Below, one piece after another: positions 23,839 to 36,822 of a DNA stretch of 64,000 nucleotides; positions within the stretch are counted from its first letter, which is position 1; every line of letters begins with the position of its first letter. Position numbers and translations under genes: made by a program. Source of the DNA: Triticum aestivum. Lineage: Eukaryota; Streptophyta; Magnoliopsida; Poales; Poaceae. The notes below the pieces were generated by a model that was not told where the DNA came from, ran no database searches, and saw only the letters and a program-made list of their open reading frames with translations. The stretch spans positions 205,084,562 to 205,148,561 of the forward strand of contig NC_057801.1 in assembly GCF_018294505.1 (NCBI RefSeq), written 5' to 3'.

Positions 23839-25115
23839 TTGATCTAAAAGACATATTGTAAAGATTTTAGACTAAGTTCATGATAATTAAGTTCATCTAA
23901 TCAAATTATTCAATGAACTCCCACTCAGACAGACATCCCTCTAGTCATCTAAGTGAAACATGATCCGAGTCAACTAGGTCGTGTCCGATCATCACGTGAG
24001 ACGGACTAGTCATCATCGGTGAACATCTTCATGTTGATCGTATCTTCTATACGACTCATGCTCGACCTTTCGGTCTTCCGTGTTCTGAGGCCTTGTCTAT
24101 ACATGCTAGGCTCGTCAAGTCAACCTAAGTGTATTGCGTGTGTAAATCTGGCTTACACCCGTTGTATTCGAATGTTAGGATCTATCACACCCGATCATCA
24201 CGTGGTGCTTCGAAACAACGAACCTTCACAACGGTGCACAGTTAGGGGGGACACTTTCTTGAAACTATTACGAGGGATCATCTTATTTAAGCTACCGTCG
24301 TTCTAAGCAAATAAGATGTAAAACATGATAAACATCACATGCAATCAAATAGTGACATGATATGGCCAATTTCATATTGCTCCTTTGATCTCCATCTTCG
24401 GGGCGCCATGATCATCTTTGTCAACGGCATGACACCATGATCTCCATCATCATGATCTCCATCATCATGTCTTCATGAAGTTGTCACGCCAACGATTACT
24501 TCTACTTCTATGGCTAACGCGTTTAGCAATAAAGTAAAGTAATTTACATGGCGTTATTCAATGACACGCAGGTCAGACAAAAAAATACAGACAACTCCTA
24601 TGGTTCCTGCCGGTTGTCATACTCATCGACATGCAAGTCGTGATTCCTATTACAAGAACATGATCAATCTCATACATCACATATATCATTCATCACATCC
24701 TTTTGGCCATATCACATCACACGGCACATGCTGCAAAAACAAGTTAGACGTCCTCTAATTGTTGTTGCAAGTTTTTACATGGCTTCTATAGGTTTCTAGC
24801 AAGAACATTTCTTACCTACGTAAAACCACAACATGATATGCCAATTTCTATTTACCCTTCATAAGGACCCTTTTCATCGAATCGGCTCCAACTAAAGTGG
24901 GAGAGACAGACACCCGCCAGCCACCTTATGCAACTAGTGCATGTTAGTCGGTGGAACCTGTCTCACGTAAGCGTACGTGTAAGGTCGGTCCGGGCCGCTT
25001 TATCCCACGATGCCGCCGAAGCAAGATAAGACTAGTAGTGGCAAGAAAATTGACAACATCTACGCCCACAAAAAGTTTGTGTTCTACTCGTGCATAGTAA
25101 CTACGCATAGACCTA
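23839..25115 (-). other. Leader region of the Angela-like element
   Basis: About 1.3 kb lies between the primer site and the gag start, with several short upstream ATGs and no long frame. Such long structured leaders are normal in BARE-type elements. Confidence 0.6.
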
Positions 25116-25128
25116 GCTCATGATGCCA
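25116..25128 (-). other. Primer-binding site of the Angela-like element
   Basis: The sense strand reads TGGCATCATGAGC, one base after the 5' LTR end. It corresponds to the initiator-Met primer site with changes. Confidence 0.7.
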
Positions 25129-25129
25129 C

Positions 25130-26838
25130 TGTTAGGGAACGTTGCAGAAAATAAAAAATTTCTACGCTTCACCAAGATCAATCTATGGAGTCATCTAGCA
25201 ACGAGAGAGAGGAGTGCATCTACATACCCTTGTATATCGCGTGCGGAAGCGTTCAAGAGAACGGGGTTGAGGGAGACGTACACGTCGTGATCCAAATCAC
25301 TGGAGATCCTAGCGCCGAATGGACGGCACCTCCGCGTTCAACACACGTACGGTTGGTAAGACGTCTCCTCCTTCTTGATCCAGCAAGGGGGAAGGAGAGG
25401 TTGATGGAGATCCAGCAGCACGACAGCGTGGTGGTGGATGCAGTAGCGATCTCAGCGGGGCTTCGCCAAGCACTACGAGAGGGAGAGGTGTCACGGGAGG
25501 GAGAGGGAGGCGACAGGGGCTAGGGTGCGGCTGCCCTCCCTCCCCCACTATATATAGGGCCCCTAGGGGGGCGCCAGCCCTAGGAGATCCAATCTCCAAG
25601 GGGGGGCGGCGGCCAAGGGGGTGGCTTGCCCCCCAAGGCAAGTGAGGCGCCCCCACCCCTAGGGTTTCCAACCCTAGGCGCAGGGGGGCCAAGGGGGGGC
25701 GCACCAGCCCACCAGGGGCTGGTTCCCCTCCCACTTCAGCCCATGGGGCCCTCCGGGATAGGTGTCCCCACTCGGTGGACCCCCGGGACCCTTTCGGTGC
25801 TCCCGGTACAATACCGGTGACCCCCGAAACTTTCCCGATGGCCGAAACTGAACTTGCTATATATAAATCTTCACCTCCGGACCATTCCGAAACTCCTCGT
25901 GATGTCCGGGATCTCATCCGGGACTCCGAACAACTTTCAGGTTACTGCATACTAATATCTCAACAACCCTAGCGTCACCGAACCTTAAGTGTGTAGACCC
26001 TACGGGTTCGGGAGACATGCAGACATGACCGAGACGCCTCTCCGGTCAATAACCAACAGCGGGATCTGGATACCCATGTTGTCTCCGACATGCTCCTCGA
26101 TGATCTCATCGGATGAACCACGATGTCGAGGATTCAATCAATCCCGTATACAATTCCCTTTGTCAATCGGTACGTTACTTGCCCGAGATTCGATCGTCGG
26201 TATCCCAATACCTCGTTTAATCTCGTTATCGGCAAGTCACTTTACTCGTACCGTAATGCATGATCCCGTGACCAGACACTTGGTCACATTGAGCTCATTA
26301 TGATGATGCATTACCGAGTGGGCCCAGAGATACCTCTCCATCATACGGAGTGACAAATCCCAGTCTCGATTCGTGCCAACCCAACAGACACTTTCGGAGA
26401 TACCCGTAGTGTACCTTTATAGTCACCCAGTTACGTTGTGACGTTTGGCACACCCAAAGCACTCCTACGGTATTCGGGAGTTGCACAATCTCATGGTCTA
26501 AGGAAATGATACTTGACATTTGGAAAAGCTCTAGCGAAACGAACTACACGATCTTGTGCTATGCTTAGGATTGGGTCTTGTCCATCACATCATTCTCCTA
26601 ATGATGTGATCCCGTGATCAATGACGTCCAATGTCCATAGTCAGGAAACCATGACTATCTGTTGATCAAGGAGCTAGTCAACTAGAGGCTCACTAGGGAC
26701 GTGTTGTGGTCTATATATTCACACATGTATTATGATTTCTGGATGACACAATTATAGCATGAACAATAGACAATTATCATGAACAAGGAAATATAATAAT
26801 AACCATTTTATGATTGCCTCTAGGGCATATTTCCAACA
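25130..26838 (-). repeat. 5' LTR of the Angela-like element
   Basis: The LTR is 1709 bp long with its sense start TGTTGGAAATAT at 26838. The CTATATATAG promoter box is near 25548-25557, preceded in the sense direction by a G/C-rich promoter region. It matches the 3' LTR base for base over long stretches. Confidence 0.94.
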
Positions 26839-26843
26839 CCGCC

Positions 26844-28053
26844 TTCGCCCGCTTCAACGCATTACCGCACTATGCCTACCTTACACTCAAGATGCCCGGT
26901 CCGCGTGGCGTCATCACCGTTCATGGAAACACAGAGCGCTCTTCATGCACAGAGGAACACGCGACGGCCCCAGCGGCCGGACTATAAGCGGCCTCCAATA
27001 TCAGAAATTATGACTGGTCGTTAAGACCACGGACACGGTTAGACGAGTCCGGCAGCCCGGATAAAACTGAACCAGGGCACCGTATATGTAATCCCATAGA
27101 GGACACGAGGGGCTATAAATATTTAATATAGCCCCACACTTGGCTCAACCTTATGGGCAGGCCAACGTCTTACACTTTTACTATCCATCGCATACTTACG
27201 TTGTACTCTCCTACACGAGTTTTCTTTTTTACAGACAACATTCGCGCGATACCCTTCCAGGATACGGCACAACGGCGACAAAGGCACAGACGTGCAGAAG
27301 GGCCCCGCTCAAAAGGTTTCTCTTTAGATTAAGCCCCTGTGTAAACCTTTTCTATTGCCTCTTGCTGTTTAAACATCCCATGGGTTCCATACCCATAGAG
27401 GATACTACCGTTATTGGCATTTCGCCACGACAGACTAATGCACGTACCTAGAAATACAGGGTTTATAATGAATGGGCATTCTTCAGCCCATTTTCTGTTA
27501 TAAAGTCTGAATACCTTCGGGAGTGTTCGTCGTCATGAGTTTGGCCTTATATGCATTAGCTCCGAATCATGTCTTTGGTCAAATGTTGGGTTTGCCCGGC
27601 TCCTGGGTTTGCCGCCTTATGTTCCGTTCTTATCGGCTAAGGCGGCTAAAGGAGAACTACTGCGATTGTGCCCTGGTTATTCCGGATGAGCACCTCGGTA
27701 GAGAAAGCCGAAAACTGACTGTCATGATACAGCGAGAGACTGTTCAACCACTCGCAGACTTATCGGAATCTTTCAGATCCCTCCGCATTAACGAAGGACC
27801 GTTTCCCGGTCATGTATACACGCGCCCGTATTCGGATGCACGCGAAGGTACAAGGGGCTACATAGTAGCCCCACCGTTAGACTCCCATGGCTAAGCGAAA
27901 GTGTTACAGCTATATAGTACGGTTGCCTAGTTCGACGTGCGATCACCTCCTTAATGGACCAAGATGTTGGATCAAGAGTGATTACGCATATTTTTCACGA
28001 ACACCCCCGAATTGTATGCGTGGGGGCTGAAGCCAACGACTGCTAGCTTTCAG

Positions 28054-28055
<2 letters not shown>
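26844..28055 (+). other. Internal region of the Tat-type element after the Angela insertion
   Basis: The protease frame resumes at 26844 (FARFNALPHYAYLTLKMPGP) and continues for about 47 codons to a stop near 26985. From there to 28055 only non-coding sequence typical of the 3' half of such elements is seen, with scattered stops in all frames. RT, RNase H and integrase are absent, so the element was non-autonomous before the later insertions. Confidence 0.75.

Positions 28056-28089
<34 letters not shown>
28056..28089. repeat. (TA)17 microsatellite at the insertion point of the TIR element
   Basis: A pure TA run of 34 bases separates Tat-element DNA from the first base of the TIR-bearing element at 28090. 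The right-hand flank ends in TTTAT before the assembly gap, compatible with a matching AT tract hidden there. Confidence 0.85.
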
Positions 28090-28092
<3 letters not shown>

Positions 28093-28189
28093 ACACTATT
28101 CTGATCCTATTCTGATCACAACGTCGCTATATAGTGCACGACGGGTGTTCCTGACATCTGGAACGGAGGAAAACAGAGCTACATGCTGG

Positions 28190-29480
28190 CCCGTTGTGCA
28201 CAACGCGAATGCCCCACTACCACACCCACGACCTTCGCCTCTCCCTCGACGACGCCTCACCATCCCTCGATCCCCATTAACCAAACCACCGCGCCGCCCC
28301 TCCCCGCCGGCATCTCGTAGCCCCTCCTCACCGGCCTCGTGCCACCGCCCACCGGCTAACCCCCGCTGCCGCCCATCGTCCTTGCGCGCCGCGCCGCCGT
28401 CCCAAACCTCCACCGCCCACAGGCCTCTCGCGCCACCGCGGGACGTGGATCCGGGGCGCCCATGCCTGGATTTGGATCGCGCCCACTGCCGCCATGGTCC
28501 CCGACTGAAGACGAGCAAGCCCGTGGCCCCCTCACTCACGTAGCCTCCTGCCGATAGGGATCCACCGTCGCGGCACTCATACCGTTCGGCACCACTTCCG
28601 GGCGTTCAACGAGGGAGCTCCTGGATGTTCAGCACTTCAGCGCCCAAAATCCCATCCATCCAGGGATCTCTGACACAACTACTCCACCCCTATCCGCCCC
28701 TGCATCACCTCCTCCGCCAGTGTTGAAGCCGTCATTGGCCCTATGGAACAAACGCCAGCGCCGCCCCCAAGAACCCGAGCCGCCGCCCGCCACCAAGATC
28801 CTGCGCCGCCGCTAGTGGCTCCTCCCGAACCCAACGCCCTGCACCCCCATCTCCTCCACGTCATGGTCGTCGTACGCACACGAGGATGGTGCTGGCTTCC
28901 ATGCTTCGGACCTGGAGAGGAGGTGGCTGGCTCACACCTAGGACGGTTTCGCATCAGTCCAACTACACTGCTAGTTCCCGTCCAGGTTCTGCCTTTTCTG
29001 TGCATCCCCTCCTGTGATTGCTGCATCTAGGTGAGCGGCTAGTCCCCTGTTTCTTTGGAGAATTTTTTTGCACAAGTTTCATGAAAGTTGTGCTGATTTG
29101 ATGCCCTCAACATGTTTGTGGTTATGTCTCTGACCTCCAACCACACCGCCGGTGCGTCCTCCCTGTCCTTGCTTCAACTGCAGCAGCGGCATCCCTCCCA
29201 TTGCGTCCATCGCAGCACTGGCTCTCCATCCCCCATGTCGCCGGCACACTCGGCCCCTGCCACCAGGACTGGCCTCTCCCGATGCTGCATCTTCCCTTGG
29301 CCTCCTCCTTCATGGGCGACGCCTCGCCCCTCCCAAACTACGCTGGGGCACCTCACACCTCCACAAACCGCCACCCTGTCTACTGCCTTTGTTAGAGGCT
29401 AGCCACAACGGAGGTCCATGCTCCAGCGATTGGAGCGGAGGTGCTGCTTCAGCTGACGACCATCCCTGTCGCTGCTCATA
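28190..29480 (+). other. GC-rich gene-like segments inside the TIR element
   Basis: Proline/arginine-rich frames are open on both strands at 28145-28543 and 28743-29030. An exon-end-like CTGCATCTAG with GTGAGC follows at 29031. A second C-rich block spans 29110-29480. No domain is recognised. The composition is that of the 5' end of grass genes, so these may be captured gene fragments, but I cannot name a donor. Confidence 0.35.
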
Positions 29481-30250
29481 GGTGATCCCGACCTTCTCTG
29501 GTTGACTGGACAGGACTTCTGCGCTCGTCCCATGGCTCCAGGTTGCTTCCCATTGCTGGTGTAAAAGTTCTGCACTTAATAAACAAATAGGGTGTGTTTT
29601 TTGATGGAATGGGATTGCAACAAAGTGGGCAGCAAATTTCATGTTTTCTTTGAGTAAATTGCAGCCTTAATCAGCCATTGTGAGTAGTAATTGGCAGCTT
29701 CACATGAAGTGGTGCACCTCTGTTCCTGACTTCCTGGTGATGTGCTTAAAGATGACGCACCTCAATTTCAATGGAAAAACGATGTGCGTGTGTACGTGAG
29801 AAAAAAGTCTGTCCAGGTAAGTTCATATATTATGTCCAGGAAGGTTCATGTATTACTAAGTGTGTACACATAATTTCTCACTCCACATATGTGTGTATGA
29901 CTGTATGTCTATTTGTGTGTGTGTGTTCCTCCAGATCTACTTTAGCATTGACCAAATGAACAAGATTTCACCAGAAAGGGAAGCAACATTCACCAGCAAG
30001 CGACGCTACCTAGATCCCTCTCTTTTTGTGTCATTCACCTGTTTGTTGAAATGCCAACAAAAAGGCTGGGCATTTTTCTTCATGTATTTCTCAAAAATGG
30101 ATGATAATGGTTGCGGTACTGTGCAAGTATTTTTGTTTTTTCAATTTGTTTATTTGAAGTTCAAAGTGAATTGTTGAAGAAGGTTGACTCTATATGGACA
30201 TCAAGTTGTTTTTTTATGCTTCTATTTTAAAAATAAAAAAATACTTAATT
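29481..30250. other. AT-rich non-coding segment, no gene seen
   Basis: Short open frames only. A GTAAGTTCATAT-like donor signal is seen at 29817. Nothing else is recognised. Confidence 0.4.
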
Positions 30251-33070
30251 AAAAATAAAAATGTAAAGTTCAACTAAAAATAACACAGAAGTTCAAAGTA
30301 TATTAAGCCCTAGGATTTATAAGCTCAAAAAAACAAAAAACAACATCTTTTTGGCGTTTTTAAAAAACTCAAAGTCTTCTTGTTACTAAATAATAAAACT
30401 AAGAAGTTCAAATTAAAATAATGGAGCAGCTCGATGTATATACAAAACCTCATATTCTTCTCCTTTCTAGATTTTTTTCAGAAAATTTGTTTGATGCTTT
30501 CTTAGAAAAGTCAATTTTTTTCTTTTATAAAAATGGAACTACAAAGTTCAAATTAAAATAACAGAGAAGCACAGATTTTATAAAATAGCAGCACGTGAAA
30601 AATAGAGTGAAGATCAAAATAGAGCTGCTCTAGAAGTTCAACCTCTTCACGCAGTGCATCTTTGGATACTCGGTTTTTGTGATGAAGACATAACGCATGA
30701 TCTCAGAAGTTCGGATTGATAATTGCAAGAAGTTCACGTACTACATGGTGTGCATTTTGTATTAAAAAAAGAACGAAAATGAAAATGCTAAAAAAATTGT
30801 TGCTAGAAGTTCAAGTGCTCTACCCGAGAAAGTTCAAAATTTCTTGTGAGAGAGGTTGAACAAAAATACGTGACAGAAGTTTAAGGTGAAAGCAGCAGGA
30901 AGTTCAACTACTTCGTTTCAGAAGAGAATAAAAGAATACAAAACTAAAACCTAAAAGGTTTGTTGCAAGAAGTTCACGTGCTCCACCCTGCACGTGTCAA
31001 AAATTATATTTACGAGACGCCCGTCGTTCATTTACATGTTGTTTTAAAAATCAAACAATGATGTTGTTTTGCCATTTTAAAAACTGCTCTCAAACGACAA
31101 CGAATTTGTAACACATGTGTACATGAAAAACTTGCTGCAATTCTTAAGCTTTCCACAGGGTATATTATGTTCCTCATTTCGATGAACGGTTTAAAATTTT
31201 CATGTATACCATTTAAAACACGTTTTGATGTATTCAAAAAATTATTACCTGTTGTAAGAAGTTCATAGTGAGAACAACGGGAAGTTCAAGTACTGCAAGG
31301 AATGCATTTCAGGTGAGAATAAAAGTATAGAAAAATAAAAGTTTAAAAAGTTTGTTGAAAGAAGGTCAAAACAGACATGCCCCAGAAGTTCAACTACTTC
31401 ACGCAGTGCAAAAAAAGCACATCAAAAAACAACACGTCAAAAATTAGAGTGAAGTTCAAACAGACATGCCCGAGAAGTTCAACTACTTCACGCAATGCAT
31501 TTCCATTCACAATGAAGGCAGAAATCATGATCTCGTCGTTTTCTAATTTACTTCAAAATGGCAGGAATATCATTTGTGTAAGTTCAAGTCCTCGGTCGGA
31601 GAAAGTTAAAAAAATACTGTGAGAGAGGTTTGTACAAAAAGAATATCATTTGTGTAACACTGACAAAAATGGATGGGAAAGTTACAAACAAAAATATGTC
31701 ATAACAGTCCAACGTGAAAACAGTAGGAAGTTCAACTACTACACTGAATGAATTTCACAAGAAAAACTTTTAAAACTGTCGCGAGTATGAAAAAATGATC
31801 AACACGGAAAGCTGCGTGTTTATAGCAGCTTTCCATCGGTATATTAGTTGCTTAATTCTGGTGAGTGAATGAAGAGCTACGAGCAAAAAAAGCATGTGAA
31901 AAACAGAGTGAAGTTCATGTAGAACTACCACAGAAGTTCAAGTACTTCACGCGATGCATTTTCGACGAATCTGTTTCGCGATAAAGGCAGAATGAGTGAT
32001 CTCGACGTTTCTGAAATTACTTGAAAATGGCTGGGATTCACAGAAAACCATCAACATGAAAAAGTTCCGCATTTTTCGTAGCTTTTCAACAATATATTAT
32101 TTGCCCCGTTCCGATGAAGTTTGTAGAAATTACGGTGAAAATATGATTTTAGCCATTTTCAAAGTCAACGTAAAACTGTAATGAATTTGGAGAAACAATA
32201 TATACCAAAAAGTTTCGCATTTGTTCACGCTTTGCAACGCCATATCATGTGCTACATTCGGACGTATGATTAAAAGAATAGATCGAAAATACAAACTTGG
32301 TAGAACTTGTACCGTTTTCTAAATTACTCTTAAACAATTCAAAATTAGAAAAAAACTTTCAACATGAGAAAAAAGCGCATTTTCATAAGCTTTCCAACGC
32401 CATATCATTTGTCTCAGTTGGATTAGGCGTTTAGAAATGGGATCGAAAATACGAACTCGGTTGTTCGGTTTGTGAAATTTTACGATTTTTCACATTACTC
32501 TTTAACCATCAGGAATTAGAAAAAACTTTCAGCATGTGGAAGGAGTGGTTTTACAGCAGCTTTCCAATGCCATGTTATTTGCCTCATTCCGATAAACGGC
32601 TTAGAAATGCGATCGAAAATATGATTCACGTTTTTTGTATGAAGAAAAAAACGGTTTTCAAAACTGCTCTTAAACCACTTACATTTTGCCAAAATTTTAA
32701 GTTGCGTCATGATACTAGTGTCCATAGCTTTGCAACGGTATATCGCAAGCCCCATTCGGGAAATGTTGACAGAAGTTCAACCTAACACTAGGGGAAGTTC
32801 AGGTCGAACAACTTAGGCAGTAAAATGCAAAAAATGCAATTTCATCACGACCCGAGAGCAAAATCCGCCAGCGAGCGAGATTTCTATTTAAAATTAGTAT
32901 TTAGTGGCTAAAAACGTTTCTAGATTACACTAACATCATATAGAACACTACTAACCAGAATAATTCGTGGGGGAAGCCACGGTTGCAAAGATAGCCCGAA
33001 GGTCGGGTCCGTACAGAGGGAAGTTTAGGCGCGCGTACAAACAAAAATACGTCACAGAAGTTCAACGTGA
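30250..33070. repeat. Field of dispersed GAAGTTCAA motifs
   Basis: AGAAGTTCAA or GAAGTTCAA/GAAGTTCACG variants recur more than twenty times, often followed by an ACTACTTCACGC-like phrase and a GCATTT phrase. They mix with the 148-170 bp array. No coding sequence is present. Confidence 0.7.
31690..32815. repeat. First copy of a ~1.35-kb duplication with a 148-170 bp periodic array
   Basis: A GCTTTCCAACG-like core followed by ATATCATTTGCC-like and CCGATAAACGG-like phrases begins at 32081, 32229, 32389, 32559 and 32727, spacings 148, 160, 170 and 168. Each unit also carries AAAACTTTCAACATG. The segment from 31690 recurs from about 33040. Confidence 0.75.
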
Positions 33071-33440
33071 AAACAGCATGAAGTTCAACTACTACGCTGA
33101 ATAAATTTCATATGAAAAACTTTTAAAATCGTTGCGAGTATGAAAAAAATGATCAACACGAGAAAGTTGCATGTTTACAGCAGCTTTTCATCGGTATACC
33201 ACTTGCTCAATTCCGTTGAGTGGATGAAGAGCTAGGAGCAGTGGATAGAGATATACGAGCAAAAAAAAGCACGTGAAAAACAAAGTGAAGTTCAAGTACA
33301 TGTGCCGAGAAGTTCAGGTTCTTCACGCGGTGCATTTTCGAAGAATCAGTTTCGCGATAAAGGCAGAACGAGTGATCTCGCCATTGTTGTAATTATTTGA
33401 AAATGGCTAGGAATCATAGAAAACCATCAACATGAAAAAG
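33040..33440. repeat. Second copy of the duplication, left piece
   Basis: The segment 33060-33440 matches 31710-32060 (for example the GAAGTTCAACTACTACGCTG and GCGAGTATGAAAAAAATGAT phrases). It is cut at 33440 by the Tekay LTR and continues at 47356. Confidence 0.75.
33436..33440. repeat. Target-site duplication AAAAG (left)
   Basis: AAAAG precedes the Tekay 5' LTR and recurs at 47351-47355 after the 3' LTR. Confidence 0.95.
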
Positions 33441-34723
33441 TGTGACACTCCAAAAAAATTATTTGGTTTTTTATCAAAAACTTTGTGGTTTTTGAGGAGA
33501 GGCTATTTAAAAAATTTTCTTTTTCAGAAAAACCTTCCACTTAAAAACTTCCTTTGCTTTGGCAAGGATTTTATTTTTTCAAAACTTTGGTGTTTGATCT
33601 TTTGAAAACTTCTTCTCTGTTGGTTCTCTCTCAAATTTATTTTGGGAGTTTAATTTGTTTTATTTTAAAATGAAGCTCTATGAAAATTTGGGGATTTTCA
33701 TATCTTGGAACCATCCTTGACTTGGCATTTTTGCCCATGTGGTAAAACCCCTCCAAAACCTCCCCTACACCTTGTGATCAACCTAAGTTCTCTGTCCCAA
33801 CTAATCCAAACAAGTTTTGGATTTTATTCTAATTATTTTTCCTCTCAAATCATTTCTGAAAATTATTTGGAGCCTGAGTGATTTTCAAAGCAAGTACCCT
33901 ATTGCATTTGAGTTTTCACCTCAAACCAACTCTCCTGGATAGTCCTTTGTACCCACAACTCAGAACCATCTTGATCCACTCCTCCTCTTTTCAAAATTTT
34001 CAAAATTTAGTCTCTGCAAGTTTGGACCAGATTTGCCAAATTTGATGAAATTCATATCTACGTTGCTCCAAAAATTCCACCAAAATTCAGGCAACCTATT
34101 TGAGCAATGAGAAGCCACTCCACCAAAAATCAGCTCAAGGAAAAATCCCTAGATGCCAAAAGCATTCTATCGAACACCTGAGTTGCTCTGTTCTTTGCAC
34201 TTTCAGTAAAATTCAGATTTAAAGTGTCATTTTCTTCAGAGATCAGTCACAAGCGCACAGGGCGCTTGGCACGTTCCTCGCAGCCCCTCCCTCTTGTCCG
34301 GAGCTTCACACGCGTGCGTGGAGCCTTCCTGGCATCGGGGGCGCGCTGGCCCGCCCTCGCCAGCGTCTTCTGCGGCGTCGGGACCTCCCGTGGCGGCCGA
34401 CAGAAGGCACACCACGGCAGAACGCTGTTCAGCGCCGCCCAAAGCCCCTTGGCTCTCCGCGTGTCCCTGTCGTGCCAGCGCACGCCCGTGGCACCGTCGC
34501 CGTGGCCCGGCAAGCACGGAACATGCTCCCTGCCGCCGACGGACCGCGCCACCCCCGTTCCGTCGAGCTCACCCATAACGCCAAACCCCAGCCCGTTTAG
34601 CGCCAAAATGGGATCGGTGGACCTCAACGACGATGCCCAAGCCCCTAATCCCACTTCACATCCCCGGCACCGTCGTAATCACTCGCCGGAGATCCCCGTT
34701 CACGGCAACCGCCTCAGGCCGCC

Positions 34724-34733
34724 TATAAAAAGG
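34724..34733 (+). promoter_or_regulatory. TATA box of the Tekay 5' LTR
   Basis: TATAAAAAGG lies in a GC-rich setting and is conserved at 44557 in the other LTR. A start about 30 bases downstream would make an R region beginning near 34755. Confidence 0.65.
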
Positions 34734-36474
34734 GCCCCCGAGCTCACCCTCGTGCACACCTCATCCCCACTCCTCACCAACACCACGCCAGGCCACTCGG
34801 AGGACCTCGAGGAGGTCTCCTCCCCCAACTCCCGCCGCCCCGATCCGCCTCGGCCTCCACCACGATTCGCTCCGGTGAGGCCATCTCCGGGGCCCAAACA
34901 CCGTCCGTTACCCTCTCTAGCTACCAGGAGCCTAACCCCCTCTCCAATTTGACCTCTGCAGCCCTCTCCGACGAGCCCCTCGACCACCCGAGCCGCCGTC
35001 CGCCGGAGCAAAGCTCGCCGTCGACGTGGTGCTCGCCGGCGACCACCACCACCACCAATCGACGCGGAATGGCGCCCTGAGCACGGAGGTACCCTCCGAT
35101 CCCCCTGCCTCGCCGTGGATCGCCGCCGGCGACCACCGCGGCTCTCGGGCGCCGACGAGCTTCGTTTCCCCCCTTTTTGAAATTCAAACCTGACGCGTGG
35201 GACCCCACCGTCAGCCTCTCTGCTCTCTCTGTTGAAACGTTTTTTGGAAGCGCCTTCGGGAAAAATACGTTTTCCCTTTGGGCTGGCGTAGTTTCTGCCG
35301 AAGCGCTTTCTGTTTTTATAAGCTAGCCCCTGGAAATCTTCTGTTTCATTACAGATGAGTCCCTGGACAAAAACCCTTATAACTTTTAAACAGAAAAGTA
35401 TTTTTGATTGATTATTTTTCTATTCTCTTTAAAATTTTGTCTAGTTTTTTATCAGATTTATTTGAAAATATTTGGTTTACTTTCTGTGCACTCCTTGGTA
35501 TTTACGATAGCGCATATATTTTCTTTATACCGTAGATACCGAAGGAGGTGACGGAGCCGCGAACTTCACCGAGCTAGGCTCCGACTACTCTGAACCAGGC
35601 AAGCATGTTTGAACTTTTGATATGATGAGTGTCTTGGCATGTTTTGCATTTAGTTAGTTTCATGGCATGTTGAGAAGCATATCAATGAACGTTATTTTAT
35701 GCGATAATGAGGTAAGTGAGTTCGATGATCCATAAGTGGATGGATGTGAGTATGAATGGCCATGTGTTGGCATGAGGATGGGTGAGATGGTAGTGTTGTA
35801 GCATGCCAGTCTTATGCCGGACTATGTGACTTCAGTGTCAAACCGTATCGGTCCAGTTCCTCTCATTTCCTTCCCTATACTACCACATGTTTTCCATAAG
35901 GAATATGGTTTAGTAAGTTGCAAACCGCTTTCCTGGTACACACCAAAAGGAGAGGCCGTGATGATGGTTCCATGGCCCTGGATTAAAGCCAGTCATCCGG
36001 TCAGGGGGCATGGGTGTTTCCGGTTGGGACCGAGAGGGGGGCACCCCTTAGAGTGCGCGTATATAAATTTGATCCCATGCTATTCGAGATTGTGATCTCC
36101 CCGTCTCAAAAGTTTTTCTTGGACGATGTCTAGGGTGATTCCTAGCATTGAGAGGTAGGATGGGTGTGTACTGGTTAGCTGTGTTTTCTTCCGAAAAATC
36201 ATAAACGGAACTAGTCCTTCGTGACTACGGAAATCCGTTGGCTATGGGAATAATTTTGTACAAACTCTGCAGAGTCATATATTCCTCCAAATCATCTATT
36301 CCATGTCCCAGGTCGATATTATCTTATCCTAATCAAATGTCAGTTTTGATGGCAGAGACTCCGGTGATTCGCTCGAATGCTAACTCCGGTTAAATGATTA
36401 TCCCTGTGGATGGACTAACCCATTTATTCTTATGAATTAAATGTTTATTATGAGTATTATTTACCTGTGAATAA

Positions 36475-36822
36475 AAGCCCTTTCTGTGATGTCGCCCCGA
36501 CGTCCGACTGTGGCATTTCTTTTAAAAGCCCTTTCTGTGATGTCGCCCCGACGTCCGACTGTGGCATTTCTTTTAAAGCCCTTTCTGTGATGTCGCCCCG
36601 ACGTCCGACTATGGCATTTCTTTTCAAGCCCTTTCTGTGATGTCGCCCTGACGTCCGACTGTGGCATTTCTTTTCAAGCCCTTTCTGTGATGTCGCCCCG
36701 ACGTCCGACTGTGGCATTTCTTTTCAAGCCCTTTCTGTGATGTCGCCCCGACATCCGTCTGTGGTATTTCTTTTTAAGCCCTTTATGTGGTGTCGCTAAG
36801 ACGCCCGACTGTGGCATCATTT
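36475..36822 (+). repeat. Seven-copy tandem repeat, 50-bp unit, in the 5' LTR
   Basis: Units start at 36475, 36526, 36576, 36626, 36676, 36726 and 36776. Each begins AAGCCCTTTCTGTGATGTCG and continues with CCCCGACGTCCGACTGTGGC. The last two units are diverged. The array sits inside the largest candidate intron. Confidence 0.95.

Larger units (their letters stand above)
18109..26838 (-). mobile_element. Angela/WIS/BARE-type copia retrotransposon, complete
   Basis: An 8730-bp element in minus orientation: 3' LTR 18109-19826, polypurine tract, a near-full polyprotein, leader, initiator-Met-type primer site and 5' LTR 25130-26838. The LTR start TGTTGGAAATATGCCCTAGA in the sense direction is the hallmark of this abundant Triticeae group. 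Perfect CCGCC duplications flank it. The two LTRs are very similar, so insertion was more recent than that of the host element. Confidence 0.96.

Noticed and set aside
28145..28543. 132-residue proline-rich frame as a real gene
   Set aside because: Both strands are open from composition alone and no domain is visible; kept only as a gene-like segment.
34236..34654. Minus-strand GC-rich frames in the Tekay LTRs (also 44069-44487)
   Set aside because: Complement of the plus-strand exon-like section; no splice or domain support.
36475..36822. CRISPR array
   Set aside because: The 50-bp units are contiguous tandem repeats without unique spacers, in an LTR of a plant genome.
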